Assembly (NCBI GenBank): GCA_965262845.1
Contig: CBDHFX010000001.1
Location: 495,500-559,499, forward strand
Direction: 5' to 3'
From: ECT2AJA-044 sp965262845
Lineage (GTDB): Bacteria > Bacteroidota > Bacteroidia > Flavobacteriales > ECT2AJA-044
DNA: 64,000 bases
Under the pieces are notes generated by a model that did no database searches, was not told the origin of the DNA, and worked only from the letters and a program-made list of their open reading frames with translations. Shown piece after piece: positions 29,239 to 37,506 of this stretch; positions within the stretch are counted from its first letter, which is position 1; every line of letters starts with the position of its first letter. A program made the position numbers and the translations under genes.

Positions 29239-29502
29239 ATGAGATTCCGCGCTGAGATCAACGTTATGCCGCTTCCCGCTTTGCTGGACCCCCAGGGAAA
29301 TGCGGTTTCAAACAACATGAAAAACGTGGGGTTGCCCGGGATCGGGTCGGTCCGTATCGGTAAACATATCCACCTCGAGATCGAAGCGACGGATCGTGAA
29401 ACGGCTCAGACCAGGGTTGACGAAGCCTGCCGGAAGCTGCTCTGCAACAAGATCATGGAGCATTACGAGTTTGATCTTTTCGAGCTGAGCGCTGAGGACT
29501 GA
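29239..29502 (+). CDS. purS: Phosphoribosylformylglycinamidine synthase subunit PurS
   Basis: An 87-residue protein with the PurS pattern: RAEINVMPLPALLDPQGNAV, a VRIGKHIHLEIEA strand and an EACRKLLCNKIMEHYEFDL C-terminus. PurS bridges PurL and PurQ in organisms with split FGAM synthase, the fourth step of purine synthesis. purL and purQ are not in the window. It lies 20 bp after pssA on the same strand, probably in the same transcript. Confidence 0.88.
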   Translation: MRFRAEINVMPLPALLDPQGNAVSNNMKNVGLPGIGSVRIGKHIHLEIEATDRETAQTRVDEACRKLLCNKIMEHYEFDLFELSAED

Positions 29503-29548
29503 TATATTGTGCTGTTTTCCGGATGAAGTGAGCGCCTGTGGATTAAAC

Positions 29549-30274
29549 TCAGCGTCTCAATTCAAATTTTTCCCCTAAATAGACTTTCCGTACCTGTGCA
29601 TCGGCTGCCAGGTCTTCGGCTGTGCCGGATTTAAGGATCTTTCCTTCGAACAGCAGGTAGGTGCGATCCGTGATACTGAGCGTTTCCTGTACATTGTGGT
29701 CGGTGATCAGGACGCCGATGTTCTTATCCTTAAGCTTCTCTACGATGCCCTGAATGTTTTCTACCGCTATCGGGTCCACCCCGGCAAAGGGTTCATCAAG
29801 GAGCATGAACTTCGGATCCACTGCCAGGGCCCGGGCGATTTCAGTCCGGCGACGCTCGCCTCCGCTCAGCAGGTCCCCGCGATTTTTGCGGATATGTTGC
29901 AATCCAAACTCAACGAGCAACTCCTCAAGCTTGTCCTTTTGTTCGCCTTTGCCCAGGTCAGTCATTTGCAGCACGGCCTGAAGGTTGCTTTCAACGCTCA
30001 GTTTTCGGAAGACCGATGCTTCCTGGGCCAGATAGCCCAGGCCTTTCCGGGCACGTTTGTACATCGGTAGCCGGGTGATCTCCTCGTTATCCAGATACAC
30101 CCCGCCTTCGTTTGGCTTGATCAGCCCAACGATCATATAGAAGCTGGTGGTTTTTCCCGCACCGTTTGGGCCAAGGAGCCCAACTATTTCGCCCTGATCC
30201 ACCTCCAGACTGACGCCCTTTACCACTGCACGCTGCCTGTAATACTTCACCAGATGTTCTGCCCGGAGTGTCAT
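29549..30274 (-). CDS. lptB: LPS export ABC transporter ATP-binding protein LptB
   Basis: LptB powers extraction of lipopolysaccharide from the inner membrane with LptFG. The 241-residue ABC ATPase shows Walker A GPNGAGKTTSFYMI (the FYMIVGL continuation is typical of LptB), the YLAQEASVFRKL Q-loop region, signature LLSGGERRRTEIARAL, Walker B LLDEPFAGVDPIA and TDHNVQETL. It is convergent with purS and is the last clear core gene before the secretion locus. Confidence 0.95.
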   Translation of the reverse strand: MTLRAEHLVKYYRQRAVVKGVSLEVDQGEIVGLLGPNGAGKTTSFYMIVGLIKPNEGGVYLDNEEITRLPMYKRARKGLGYLAQEASVFRKLSVESNLQAVLQMTDLGKGEQKDKLEELLVEFGLQHIRKNRGDLLSGGERRRTEIARALAVDPKFMLLDEPFAGVDPIAVENIQGIVEKLKDKNIGVLITDHNVQETLSITDRTYLLFEGKILKSGTAEDLAADAQVRKVYLGEKFELRR

Positions 30275-30377
30275 TGTTCGCTAAAGTAACGCTATTCGGT
30301 TGCAATTAGCATGCCGGCATCAGGTCTGCAGGGCCGGCCAGGGCACGAGGGTACTTTGTATCCTTTTGCAAAGGATG

Positions 30378-31328
30378 CTATTGAGCGACCTGAAAACTTC
30401 TGGTTGAAGTAAATCCGGAGGAATTACCAGCTTCGTCAAATCTACGCACCTTCCAATAGTAGAAACCAGTGCCCAGTGAGTCGGTTGTCCCGCCGGAAAT
30501 GGATTGTTTGCGCAGTATGGGTTGGTTGCCCTGAGCGTCCAGTGATACATAAATGGAATCGAACAAGGGAGCTCCGGTTCCGGCAGAGGAATTATCCCAG
30601 ACAAAAATAATAGTATCCGAGATTAAAACAGCCCCATCTACAGGACTGGACAAAACCGGCGCGGAAGGGGACGTCGTGTCTATTTTGATCTCTCTAAAAG
30701 TATATGGGCTCTGGGATTGATTATTCCGTGCCGATACCCCCCATTCATATAGCCCTTCCTGAAGGGTATAGGAAAGAGCAACGTTTTCGGTTTCTTCCTG
30801 ATGAATAAGTGCCCCCCCGGAAGCATTAGGGCTGAAAAGACTGTAAACATAAGACTGAGCCAGGAATACCGGGAGCCATGAAAAATCATGCGTTGTGGTA
30901 TTATACCATCCTGGCTGAGGAGAGGAAAGGCTCGTCTGGGCACTTGACAGGTCGGACGTACTGTCGATAAAGACGGTACGAACTGAATAGTCCGTTTCTG
31001 AAGAACTGGAAAGGGCCTTTACCCGCCATTGATAACTTCCCGGAACGAAGCTATAGGTAAAATCCGTTCCGGCAAGGGGTGTGTCCAGAGCAAAGAAATG
31101 GGGCGTATTAAAATCCGGCCTTACAACTTGAAGCCGGTAGCTGTCTGCTCCCTCGACTTTTTCCCAAAGAAACAATAACCCGATCGAGCTGATCGTAGCG
31201 CTATCCTCCGGAGCCAGTAGAATCACTTTTTCTGTACTCAGGTCAGGAACAAAAATTTCCGTGCAGGATGTCAGCCCAAAGATAGAGATCACAAGAGTTG
31301 TTGAAAGCAAAAATCTAATCATGCTCAT
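30378..31328 (-). CDS. Lipoprotein with three fibronectin-III-like repeats
   Basis: A protein of about 316 residues beginning with a lipoprotein signal (MSMIRFLLSTTLVISIFG, lipobox LTSC). Three beta-sandwich repeats follow, each about 90 residues and ending in a pattern like YQWRVKALSSSS, YEWGVSARNNQS and YYWKVRRFDEAGNSS, with Pro-rich linkers (APEDSATIS, SSPQPGWYN, SSPVDGAVL). This is an FN3-like arrangement. It is the last gene of the minus-strand secretion operon and overlaps the GspM-like gene. It could be a pilotin, a surface substrate or an outer-membrane part of the machine; the sequence does not decide. The frame also allows an ATG at 31343. Confidence 0.7.
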   Translation of the reverse strand: MSMIRFLLSTTLVISIFGLTSCTEIFVPDLSTEKVILLAPEDSATISSIGLLFLWEKVEGADSYRLQVVRPDFNTPHFFALDTPLAGTDFTYSFVPGSYQWRVKALSSSSETDYSVRTVFIDSTSDLSSAQTSLSSPQPGWYNTTTHDFSWLPVFLAQSYVYSLFSPNASGGALIHQEETENVALSYTLQEGLYEWGVSARNNQSQSPYTFREIKIDTTSPSAPVLSSPVDGAVLISDTIIFVWDNSSAGTGAPLFDSIYVSLDAQGNQPILRKQSISGGTTDSLGTGFYYWKVRRFDEAGNSSGFTSTRSFQVAQ

Positions 31329-31788
31329 ATTCTTTTGGGACATGAATGGTCAAGTAACACATAGGCTGCCTTTGTTTTTTTTTGGGGCTCGGTCCTTCCA
31401 TACGAAGTTCGGCTACCGAAATTGCATTCCACTGGTCTTCAAAATGTTCTATTTGGCGGACAAGTAACGAAAATTTTCCTTTCATAGCAATGCGGTAATA
31501 TTGTCCATGGGGGGTGGACCCAAGAGGTTCCAGCAGTGTTATGTTTATCTGATTACTGATTAGTTCCGTTTGAACGGATTTCAAAACATCGTTTTCTATT
31601 TCCTGTTTCTGCATGAGCGATAATTCCTTCAGCATTCCGTTGGGAGCCCTACCGGAAGGATCAACCGGGAACACAGATTTGCGCAACTGCAGGTCCTTTT
31701 GGATCCCCAACCTTTCAGGTAGCTGAATACCAAACAAATAGATCATTGCCGCGCTATAGAAGACAAGTAAGTAGGGGCTCCATTTCAT
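31315..31788 (-). CDS. GspM/PilO-like assembly protein
   Basis: A 157-residue bitopic protein: one N-terminal membrane helix (about 5-22), a short coiled region (LKELSLMQKQEIENDVLKSV) and a C-terminal alpha/beta domain (YYRIAMKGKFSLLVRQIEHFE) with the look of the ferredoxin-like fold of PilO/GspM. The position right after a GspL-like gene, with a 4-bp overlap, fits the usual L-M or N-O order. Detectable family identity is weak, so the name rests on topology and context. Confidence 0.6.
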   Translation of the reverse strand: MKWSPYLLVFYSAAMIYLFGIQLPERLGIQKDLQLRKSVFPVDPSGRAPNGMLKELSLMQKQEIENDVLKSVQTELISNQINITLLEPLGSTPHGQYYRIAMKGKFSLLVRQIEHFEDQWNAISVAELRMEGPSPKKKQRQPMCYLTIHVPKEYEHD

Positions 31789-32885
31789 TTCACCGTAATA
31801 ATAAAATCCAACCCCCCTTCCCTTGCCAATTCCACATGACCGGTCATGACTACCCGATCCGGGAATGCTTCTTCCAGAGCTTTCAGAAACAGGTCTACAC
31901 GCTGGCTGTTTTTACCATTGCCGCGAATAAGAATACCCCGTTTCATCTCCTCAGACTCTTTATGTTCAGCATTCATCATTTCCGGGCGAATAAGCACGGA
32001 ATACAAATAAACCTTCCCGCTGGCTGCTTTATAGATCCGGTCGGTATCTAAAGAGATTTCGTGGTCTTTCGAATTCACTACGGACAGATACTCAAGATAC
32101 CGGTCCTTTTCCTTTTGACTTTCCAGACGCTTTTCACGCTGTAGCTCCAAATTGGAGATGTTCCTGCGTTGCTCCTGTTTTCGCTGATTCTGGGTTATTG
32201 ACCAAAAAAAGTTGGCCAGGGCAAGCAGCATAACAATCCCGAGTGCATAGAACCGGTATTGTTTCTCACGTTGAAAGATATGCAATGCCTGATTCAGATA
32301 CTTTTTTTTGCGGATCACCCCGGCAAACCTAAGGGCGCCGAAAAACAAAAAAGCGCTATTTGCCGGGTATTCCTGATGGTCAAACATAAAGGGTCGTTCA
32401 TCAGTATTTCTCTCAACCCTTATTTGGCCACCGGAAAGAATAACGTGCCTTTCGGCATGAGAAAAAGGCAACAGGTTCCGGATTAAATCAGGCTCCAAAT
32501 CCAGGGCCTCCCATTCGGAAAGGAAAAATGATTTTATTCCTTCCAGATTCAATTCACTCTTTAGCCCATCAAAAGGCTCCTTCAAAAGGTAGTTGCTAAA
32601 ATGCTCCAGCCGCACCAGCTCCATGGTTTCCATAACGAGGCTGCCTTGAAACTTTGGAGGGTTCCCGGTAAGGAGTTTTTGTTTATCACTTCCAAAAAGA
32701 ATAAGCGCAAGCCCGGTTTGGGTTGACCAGCGCTCCCAGGACCTTTTATCACAAGGGTCAAAAAAGTCTACAAGGCTAACCTCGGAATTTCTATACCTAA
32801 AAGAGCCTGCCTGCCACCGAACCTGTCCCTTTTTGTTTTCAAAGCGATGCGCCACAACAAACTGTATGCCCCATATTCTTTTCAC
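31785..32885 (-). CDS. GspL / PilM-PilN-like assembly protein
   Basis: A 366-residue protein with a cytoplasmic N-terminal domain (about 1-205), a membrane helix near 215-235 (FYALGIVMLLALANFFWSI), a coiled-coil stretch rich in Lys, Arg and Gln, and a periplasmic C-terminal domain (about 280-366) ending in a beta strand (EGGLDFIITVK). This is the GspL layout, equivalent to PilM fused to PilN. It lies between the secretin and the GspM-like gene. Homology is not obvious residue by residue; order and topology carry the call. Confidence 0.6.
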   Translation of the reverse strand: MKRIWGIQFVVAHRFENKKGQVRWQAGSFRYRNSEVSLVDFFDPCDKRSWERWSTQTGLALILFGSDKQKLLTGNPPKFQGSLVMETMELVRLEHFSNYLLKEPFDGLKSELNLEGIKSFFLSEWEALDLEPDLIRNLLPFSHAERHVILSGGQIRVERNTDERPFMFDHQEYPANSAFLFFGALRFAGVIRKKKYLNQALHIFQREKQYRFYALGIVMLLALANFFWSITQNQRKQEQRRNISNLELQREKRLESQKEKDRYLEYLSVVNSKDHEISLDTDRIYKAASGKVYLYSVLIRPEMMNAEHKESEEMKRGILIRGNGKNSQRVDLFLKALEEAFPDRVVMTGHVELAREGGLDFIITVK

Positions 32886-32896
32886 AACCCCTCCTC

Positions 32897-34780
32897 TTAA
32901 TTGATCAAAGTCGGCTTAATAAAAATGTTCAGCTTGGTTTCAGACTTTTGATTCTTCCTAGAGCTAAAAAACCACTTTAGTATCGGAATTCGGCTAAGAA
33001 TGGGCACTCCGCTGACCGACTCTTCTTTGGAGACTTCCTGCAGCCCCCCTAGCAGGACCATTTCTCCGTTCATCACCCTTATCATGGAGGTGAAGTTCCG
33101 GGACACCTCGCCTGGTGGCGCATCTGGGGCAATTCGGGCTGTAAAGTTCGATTGAGTCACGAGTATGTTTAACGTCACTTCATTTTTTCCCGCTATGTAG
33201 GGGGTAATAATGACTTCCAGGTTGGCCTGCACGGAATTATACTGCCGGGTAATCACGGTTTGCGGGTTCTGGGAGCCAATAATGTTTTGGTTTTCAATCA
33301 CATAGTATTCCTTATCTCCAATTTTAAGGCTCGCTTCATGGCCATTTAGTGTGGAGAGTTTAGGAGTAGAGCGAACATTTAGTATACCCTGCTCTTCAAG
33401 TGCCTTGATGGTCATATAGAAATTGTCGTTTACATAACCAAGATTAGCAAGACCTCCTCCCGAAAAACTATTGATCAGATCATTTATACCTGCACCGTTC
33501 AAGGTATAGCCTACCTCGGGAAACACCTGACCACCACTTGCAGCTGGCTCCTGTCCAATACCCATTTCAATGCCTGTTTCAACCGCTCTGTTTTCGTTGT
33601 AGTCCACGATCATCACCTCAATGATTACCATGGGAACGGAACGGTCTATTTGTTTTAAGAACTCATAGACCTCATTTACTTCCCGACGGTCACCACTTAA
33701 GATTAAAGCATTGAGTTCAATAAACTCCTCAACCTGGATGTTTTGTTGAATGGATTCTGGTATGGACTCCTTTAGATTCTTGGCGCTTCGGTTTTCCAGG
33801 ATGATCGTTCGTGTTACCCGAAGACCTTCGCCCTGACGTTTTCCAAAGTAATACGTGCTGTCCACTTTTCTGTAGCTGTATTCTGACCCGTAGAAGAGCT
33901 CGTCCAGAAGCCTCTCCAACGGATACCTTTCTACCGAAAGAGTCTGTACCCCCTGCAGTTGCTCGTAAACAAAAAAGTCCATGGATACTACCGAAGTAAG
34001 CCCCTGAAGAATTTCCGACAGAGGCAATTCCTGAGCATACAGCGAGATTAGTGAATCTTCGGTCAGGGTAATGCTAAGCCCCCCGGGCAGGGCGTTTCTG
34101 AATACCTGAGCTTCGGGAGAAGAGTTTTCAGCAGGGATGCCCTCCAATGAGTAAAGACTGTCTCCTCGGTATTGGAGGTTCAGTCCGTTTGACCAGGCAA
34201 GTTCTTCCAACGCTTTTTGCACCGGAAGGGATTCAATGTAAATGTTCACGGGCTTGTCTGCCAAACCAGGGGCATAGACTATATTGTAAGGTGTTTTGCG
34301 TGCGATTTCCTTAACCACCAGAGAGAGCGTATCGGCCTGAAGATCAAATGAGATTTTATCCTGGTCTGATAAATAGACAACTCTTGAGGAATCCAGCCTT
34401 TTTTCTTTTGGTTCTATCATGCTTACCCTGATCACCGTTCCGCTGACCGCGTAGTCAATAGGATATTCTTCGGCAAAAAAGAGGAGAATGTCTATAACCT
34501 TGATATTTTTAAAATTGTTGACCACTTTGTACTCCAAAGGATCAGAGATCACAAGGTTGATATCATTGGCCAGGGCAATGCTTCTTAGGAACTCATCCAA
34601 AGGCACGTCGGAAACAGATATCTCGATGATTCCATTGAGTCCGGGAATATCAGCCCGGGCAGTTTCCAGCTCACCTTCAAGACGTATTAGTCTCGACTGT
34701 GATTGTGCAAACGCCCACATCGAAATGCCCATCAGCATCAGGAGTAGTTCCCACTTCAATCTCCTTCCCGTTACCCCCAT
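32897..34780 (-). CDS. gspD: Secretin (GspD/PilQ family)
   Basis: The outer-membrane channel of the system, 627 residues. A signal peptide (about 1-26) is followed by STN/N0- and N1-like modules (repeats of the form VSDVPLDEFLRSIALANDIN and YAQELPLSEILQGLTSVVSM) and a C-terminal secretin domain (about 385-625) with PMVIIEVMIVDYNENRAVE, GILNVRSTPKLSTLNGHEA and the signature MVLLGGLQEVSKEES plus VPILSRIPILKWFFSSR. Family identity is firm; the multi-module N-terminal half is more repetitive than usual. It overlaps gspE by about 10 bp. Confidence 0.92.
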   Translation of the reverse strand: MGVTGRRLKWELLLMLMGISMWAFAQSQSRLIRLEGELETARADIPGLNGIIEISVSDVPLDEFLRSIALANDINLVISDPLEYKVVNNFKNIKVIDILLFFAEEYPIDYAVSGTVIRVSMIEPKEKRLDSSRVVYLSDQDKISFDLQADTLSLVVKEIARKTPYNIVYAPGLADKPVNIYIESLPVQKALEELAWSNGLNLQYRGDSLYSLEGIPAENSSPEAQVFRNALPGGLSITLTEDSLISLYAQELPLSEILQGLTSVVSMDFFVYEQLQGVQTLSVERYPLERLLDELFYGSEYSYRKVDSTYYFGKRQGEGLRVTRTIILENRSAKNLKESIPESIQQNIQVEEFIELNALILSGDRREVNEVYEFLKQIDRSVPMVIIEVMIVDYNENRAVETGIEMGIGQEPAASGGQVFPEVGYTLNGAGINDLINSFSGGGLANLGYVNDNFYMTIKALEEQGILNVRSTPKLSTLNGHEASLKIGDKEYYVIENQNIIGSQNPQTVITRQYNSVQANLEVIITPYIAGKNEVTLNILVTQSNFTARIAPDAPPGEVSRNFTSMIRVMNGEMVLLGGLQEVSKEESVSGVPILSRIPILKWFFSSRKNQKSETKLNIFIKPTLIN

Positions 34781-36141
34781 TTTATTCTGTTGTATTCTAC
34801 AAGATCAATGATTCCGTCTTCCAATAAATGGAGCGTCGAAGATACAAGACCCGGAGAACTTTCGGCTCGGTTGCCCGAAGATATAAACTCCGCCAGGTCT
34901 TTTTTGCCGGTCCACTCGTAAATGGCAATACGCCCCTTGTAACCAGTGTAATGGCACTTTTCGCAGCCTCGGCTTTCAAAGATTTGAACCGCTCCGGAAT
35001 TTTCTTCTTCAAAGGGCCGGTTGCTTTGGACCTTGCAATGGGGACATAGGCGGCGTAGAAGCCTTTGAGCTATAGAGAGCTCCAGGGTATCGGAGATCAG
35101 GTAATGAGGAATCCCCATATCCATAAGCCTTCGGACCGTTCCAAGGCTGTCGTTGGTATGGATGGTTGAAAGAACAAGGTGACCCGTCAGCGCTGCTCTA
35201 ATTGCTATGGAGGCCGTTTTTTCATCTCGGATCTCTCCAATCATGATTACATCGGGATCCTGACGTAGAAAAGAGCGCAGGACCTCGGGAAAATCCAAGC
35301 CAATTGATGGCCGAACGGCAGTTTGGGATACTCCTGCCAGAAAATATTCCACCGGGTCCTCAGCGGTCATAATGTTTAGTTGACGGGCGTTGAGCTTATT
35401 GATGGCCGCATAGAGGGTTGTAGTCTTTCCACTTCCCGTGGGACCGCTTACCAAAATGATTCCTTTAGAGCGATAAAGTGCCCGGTCAAATTCGGAGAAC
35501 AGGCTCTTGTCCATGCCGAGCTTTTTCAGATCCAGCCCCCCGGCATTTTGCCCAAGCAGGCGGATGACCACCCGCTCCGAGTCAATGGTGGGAATCACAC
35601 TGATACGAAGGTCTAGCCGATTGCCAGTTTCCACAAGTAGTATGATCCTCCCATCCTGCGGAAGCCTTTTTTGAGCAATATCCAATCCCGCACGAACCTT
35701 GATGGCATTGACAAGCGAATACCCCTGAGTCAGATCAAGCAGATACCGGTCAGATAGTATCCCATCAATACGCATCCGAATTCGGAAGTGCTCTTTGGCG
35801 TAGGGCTCCAGATGAAGATCACTTGCTCCGAGCCGATAAGCTTCCGAAACGATTTGATCAGCACCCATTCCGGTTTCAGGGAAATGCACCAATTGATCAT
35901 TGTAGAGTTCGGCTTTCAGCCGATGGAACATTTCAGTGGGCACTTCTTTAAAAAGGACATGCTTGCCGAAAAAGGATCGGATCAGATCTTTCTTTTCCTC
36001 GTTTTCTTCCTGCTCTTCTGGCAGATAAAAACTCACGTGCTCTCCAGTTCGCTCAATTGGTATAGCACCGAACTCTTCGGGAAAATTCCTTCCCAGTTCC
36101 AAGACAAGGTCCCTGTTTGCTTTCACCTCAGAAATCATCAT
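34771..36141 (-). CDS. gspE: Type II secretion / pilus assembly ATPase GspE
   Basis: A 456-residue hexameric traffic ATPase that powers pseudopilus assembly. Walker A is GPTGSGKTTTLYAA, followed by the Asp box AEDPVEYFLAG, Walker B RQDPDVIMIGEIRD and the His box LVLSTIHTNDS. The C-terminal zinc module has CPHC and CEKC pairs (LRRLCPHCK, RGCEKCHYTGYKGR), as in GspE/PilB. The N-terminal domain is shorter than in most GspE. It overlaps the peptidase gene by about 14 bp. No PilT-like second ATPase is present. Confidence 0.95.
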   Translation of the reverse strand: MMISEVKANRDLVLELGRNFPEEFGAIPIERTGEHVSFYLPEEQEENEEKKDLIRSFFGKHVLFKEVPTEMFHRLKAELYNDQLVHFPETGMGADQIVSEAYRLGASDLHLEPYAKEHFRIRMRIDGILSDRYLLDLTQGYSLVNAIKVRAGLDIAQKRLPQDGRIILLVETGNRLDLRISVIPTIDSERVVIRLLGQNAGGLDLKKLGMDKSLFSEFDRALYRSKGIILVSGPTGSGKTTTLYAAINKLNARQLNIMTAEDPVEYFLAGVSQTAVRPSIGLDFPEVLRSFLRQDPDVIMIGEIRDEKTASIAIRAALTGHLVLSTIHTNDSLGTVRRLMDMGIPHYLISDTLELSIAQRLLRRLCPHCKVQSNRPFEEENSGAVQIFESRGCEKCHYTGYKGRIAIYEWTGKKDLAEFISSGNRAESSPGLVSSTLHLLEDGIIDLVEYNRIKWG

Positions 36142-36568
36142 TTATCAAAATAAAACCCTGGTAAATAATCCAAAGAACCGAGGAAACAAAAACCATCGGC
36201 ACCTTCCTGTCCCGACAGATAAGAAAAAATCCGATCCCGAGGGAACAGCTGAGAATGATAAATAGGAGAAGCTGCCCGGGAGGGAAGAAAAGAGCAGCAC
36301 AAAAAAGGAATAGGAGATCTCCCAATCCGGCTGACTGCTTAAGCTTTATTCCTCGAAGTCGTGTATACAGCCAAAGCAAAGTGGCCAGAAGCCACACCAT
36401 TCCGATGGAAACAAACGCCTCCAAAATATTACCTGGGCCTTTAACAACCCCCAAAAGACCAAGGCAAAAAAGAAAAGCCAATACATACAAGCTCACGGCT
36501 TTGCTTCTGAGATCCTGCAAAGCCAGAACAGTGAGTATCATATACAGAAGAATATCAGGGAAGCGCAT
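36128..36568 (-). CDS. Minimal A24-type prepilin peptidase
   Basis: A 146-residue polytopic protein with about five or six helices. It carries two aspartates in the arrangement of A24 aspartyl peptidases: Asp in LALQDLRSKAVSLYV and the GxGD motif in SAGLGDLLFLF. Such enzymes cleave prepilin leaders. It lacks the N-terminal zinc and methyltransferase domain of PulO/PilD, so it resembles the TadV/CpaA short form. It lies between the major pseudopilin and gspE, which matches the proposed role. Confidence 0.8.
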   Translation of the reverse strand: MRFPDILLYMILTVLALQDLRSKAVSLYVLAFLFCLGLLGVVKGPGNILEAFVSIGMVWLLATLLWLYTRLRGIKLKQSAGLGDLLFLFCAALFFPPGQLLLFIILSCSLGIGFFLICRDRKVPMVFVSSVLWIIYQGFILINDDF

Positions 36569-36576
36569 GGGTTGAA

Positions 36577-36999
36577 TCAGTCTTTAATCACTTGCCTTAG
36601 ATTGCCATCCTGGTCAATTTCCCAAAGGTTGAAATCCCCATCTCCATCAAAGTCTTTAACGGCTCTCGCTTGTGCCAGGAAGCCTTTTTCATCAGCTTCT
36701 GAAATCGCATATTTGTAAAGCGCCCGGCCATCTTCATCTAACGTTTCAGGCATTTCAAAATCAAGCAGATCCAGGCTTTCCGCGTATTCGGAATGCTCCA
36801 TGTAATAGGCTCGCTGCAAAAGATGAACATGACGAAGTTGTAGCTTGGCTTCTGTACTTTTGGCCTTCGTAATCAAAGGTAACAAGTTAGGCAGCGTCAG
36901 CAATACCAAAATCCCTAAAATAATCATTACGACCAGAAGTTCCGAAAGAGTGAACCCATCAAGTCTTTTGAGTTTTAATGCTTTTTTGCGTTTCATCAT
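36577..36999 (-). CDS. gspG: Major pseudopilin GspG-like
   Basis: A type II secretion pseudopilin of about 140 residues. The ATG at 36999 (or the next codon, 36996) follows AAAGG; the longer frame to 37059 runs into the opposite operon. The leader ends in the prepilin cleavage site G|FTLSE with Glu at position 5 and a hydrophobic helix of about 20 residues (LLVVMIILGILVLLTLPNLL). The C-terminus contains an Asp-rich loop (DFDGDGDFNLWEID) reminiscent of the calcium site of GspG. It is the first gene of the minus operon. Confidence 0.9.
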   Translation of the reverse strand: MMKRKKALKLKRLDGFTLSELLVVMIILGILVLLTLPNLLPLITKAKSTEAKLQLRHVHLLQRAYYMEHSEYAESLDLLDFEMPETLDEDGRALYKYAISEADEKGFLAQARAVKDFDGDGDFNLWEIDQDGNLRQVIKD

Positions 37000-37044
37000 T
37001 ACCTTTATCCTGTGTTGAGCTGGCCGAAAGATATGACTTAAGAA

Positions 37045-37506
37045 GTGAAAAACAAACAAACACTTTGGATTTTGATTTCCTTGGTTCTAAGCCTTTGGGG
37101 ATATATCATCTATCGGGTTGTGGACTACCGCTATGAAGGCGATGCCCAACTTATCAGTGACCCAGGCATAAAGGCAACAGGGCGTATAAGTCCCGATCGG
37201 GAAGAAAACCAGCGCATTCGGCTGGATTATCCGGATCCATACCCGGTATATTCCATCCGTTCCGGGAATAGCCTGGAAAAGAAGGATAAACCGGCTATGG
37301 TTGAGGAAAAAAAAGTTTCATGGCCTGGTATTGATTATCGGGGAAATGTGAAGTCTCTTGGAAAAACTCTTTTCCTGATTTGCATTGATGGCCAATCAGT
37401 AAATATGGAAGCTGGTCAGACTTGGGAAGAACTTTTCCTTGTAGAGGGTTCGGAGAACAAGGTGCGGTTCCGTTACCGAGGAGAAGAGAAAACCATTTCA
37501 AAATGA
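37045..37506 (+). CDS. GspC/PilP-like inner-membrane clamp protein
   Basis: A 153-residue bitopic protein starting at a GTG (37045), with an N-terminal membrane helix (about 7-27, LWILISLVLSLWGYIIYRVV), a linker with a YPDPYPV segment that resembles the DPF motif of PilP/GspC proteins, and a C-terminal beta-rich domain (IDYRGNVKSLGKTLFLICIDG, FRYRGEEKTI) resembling the GspC homology region that contacts the secretin. It is the first gene of the plus operon, 45 bp from divergent gspG, and overlaps the next gene in an ATGA. Confidence 0.6.
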   Translation: MKNKQTLWILISLVLSLWGYIIYRVVDYRYEGDAQLISDPGIKATGRISPDREENQRIRLDYPDPYPVYSIRSGNSLEKKDKPAMVEEKKVSWPGIDYRGNVKSLGKTLFLICIDGQSVNMEAGQTWEELFLVEGSENKVRFRYRGEEKTISK

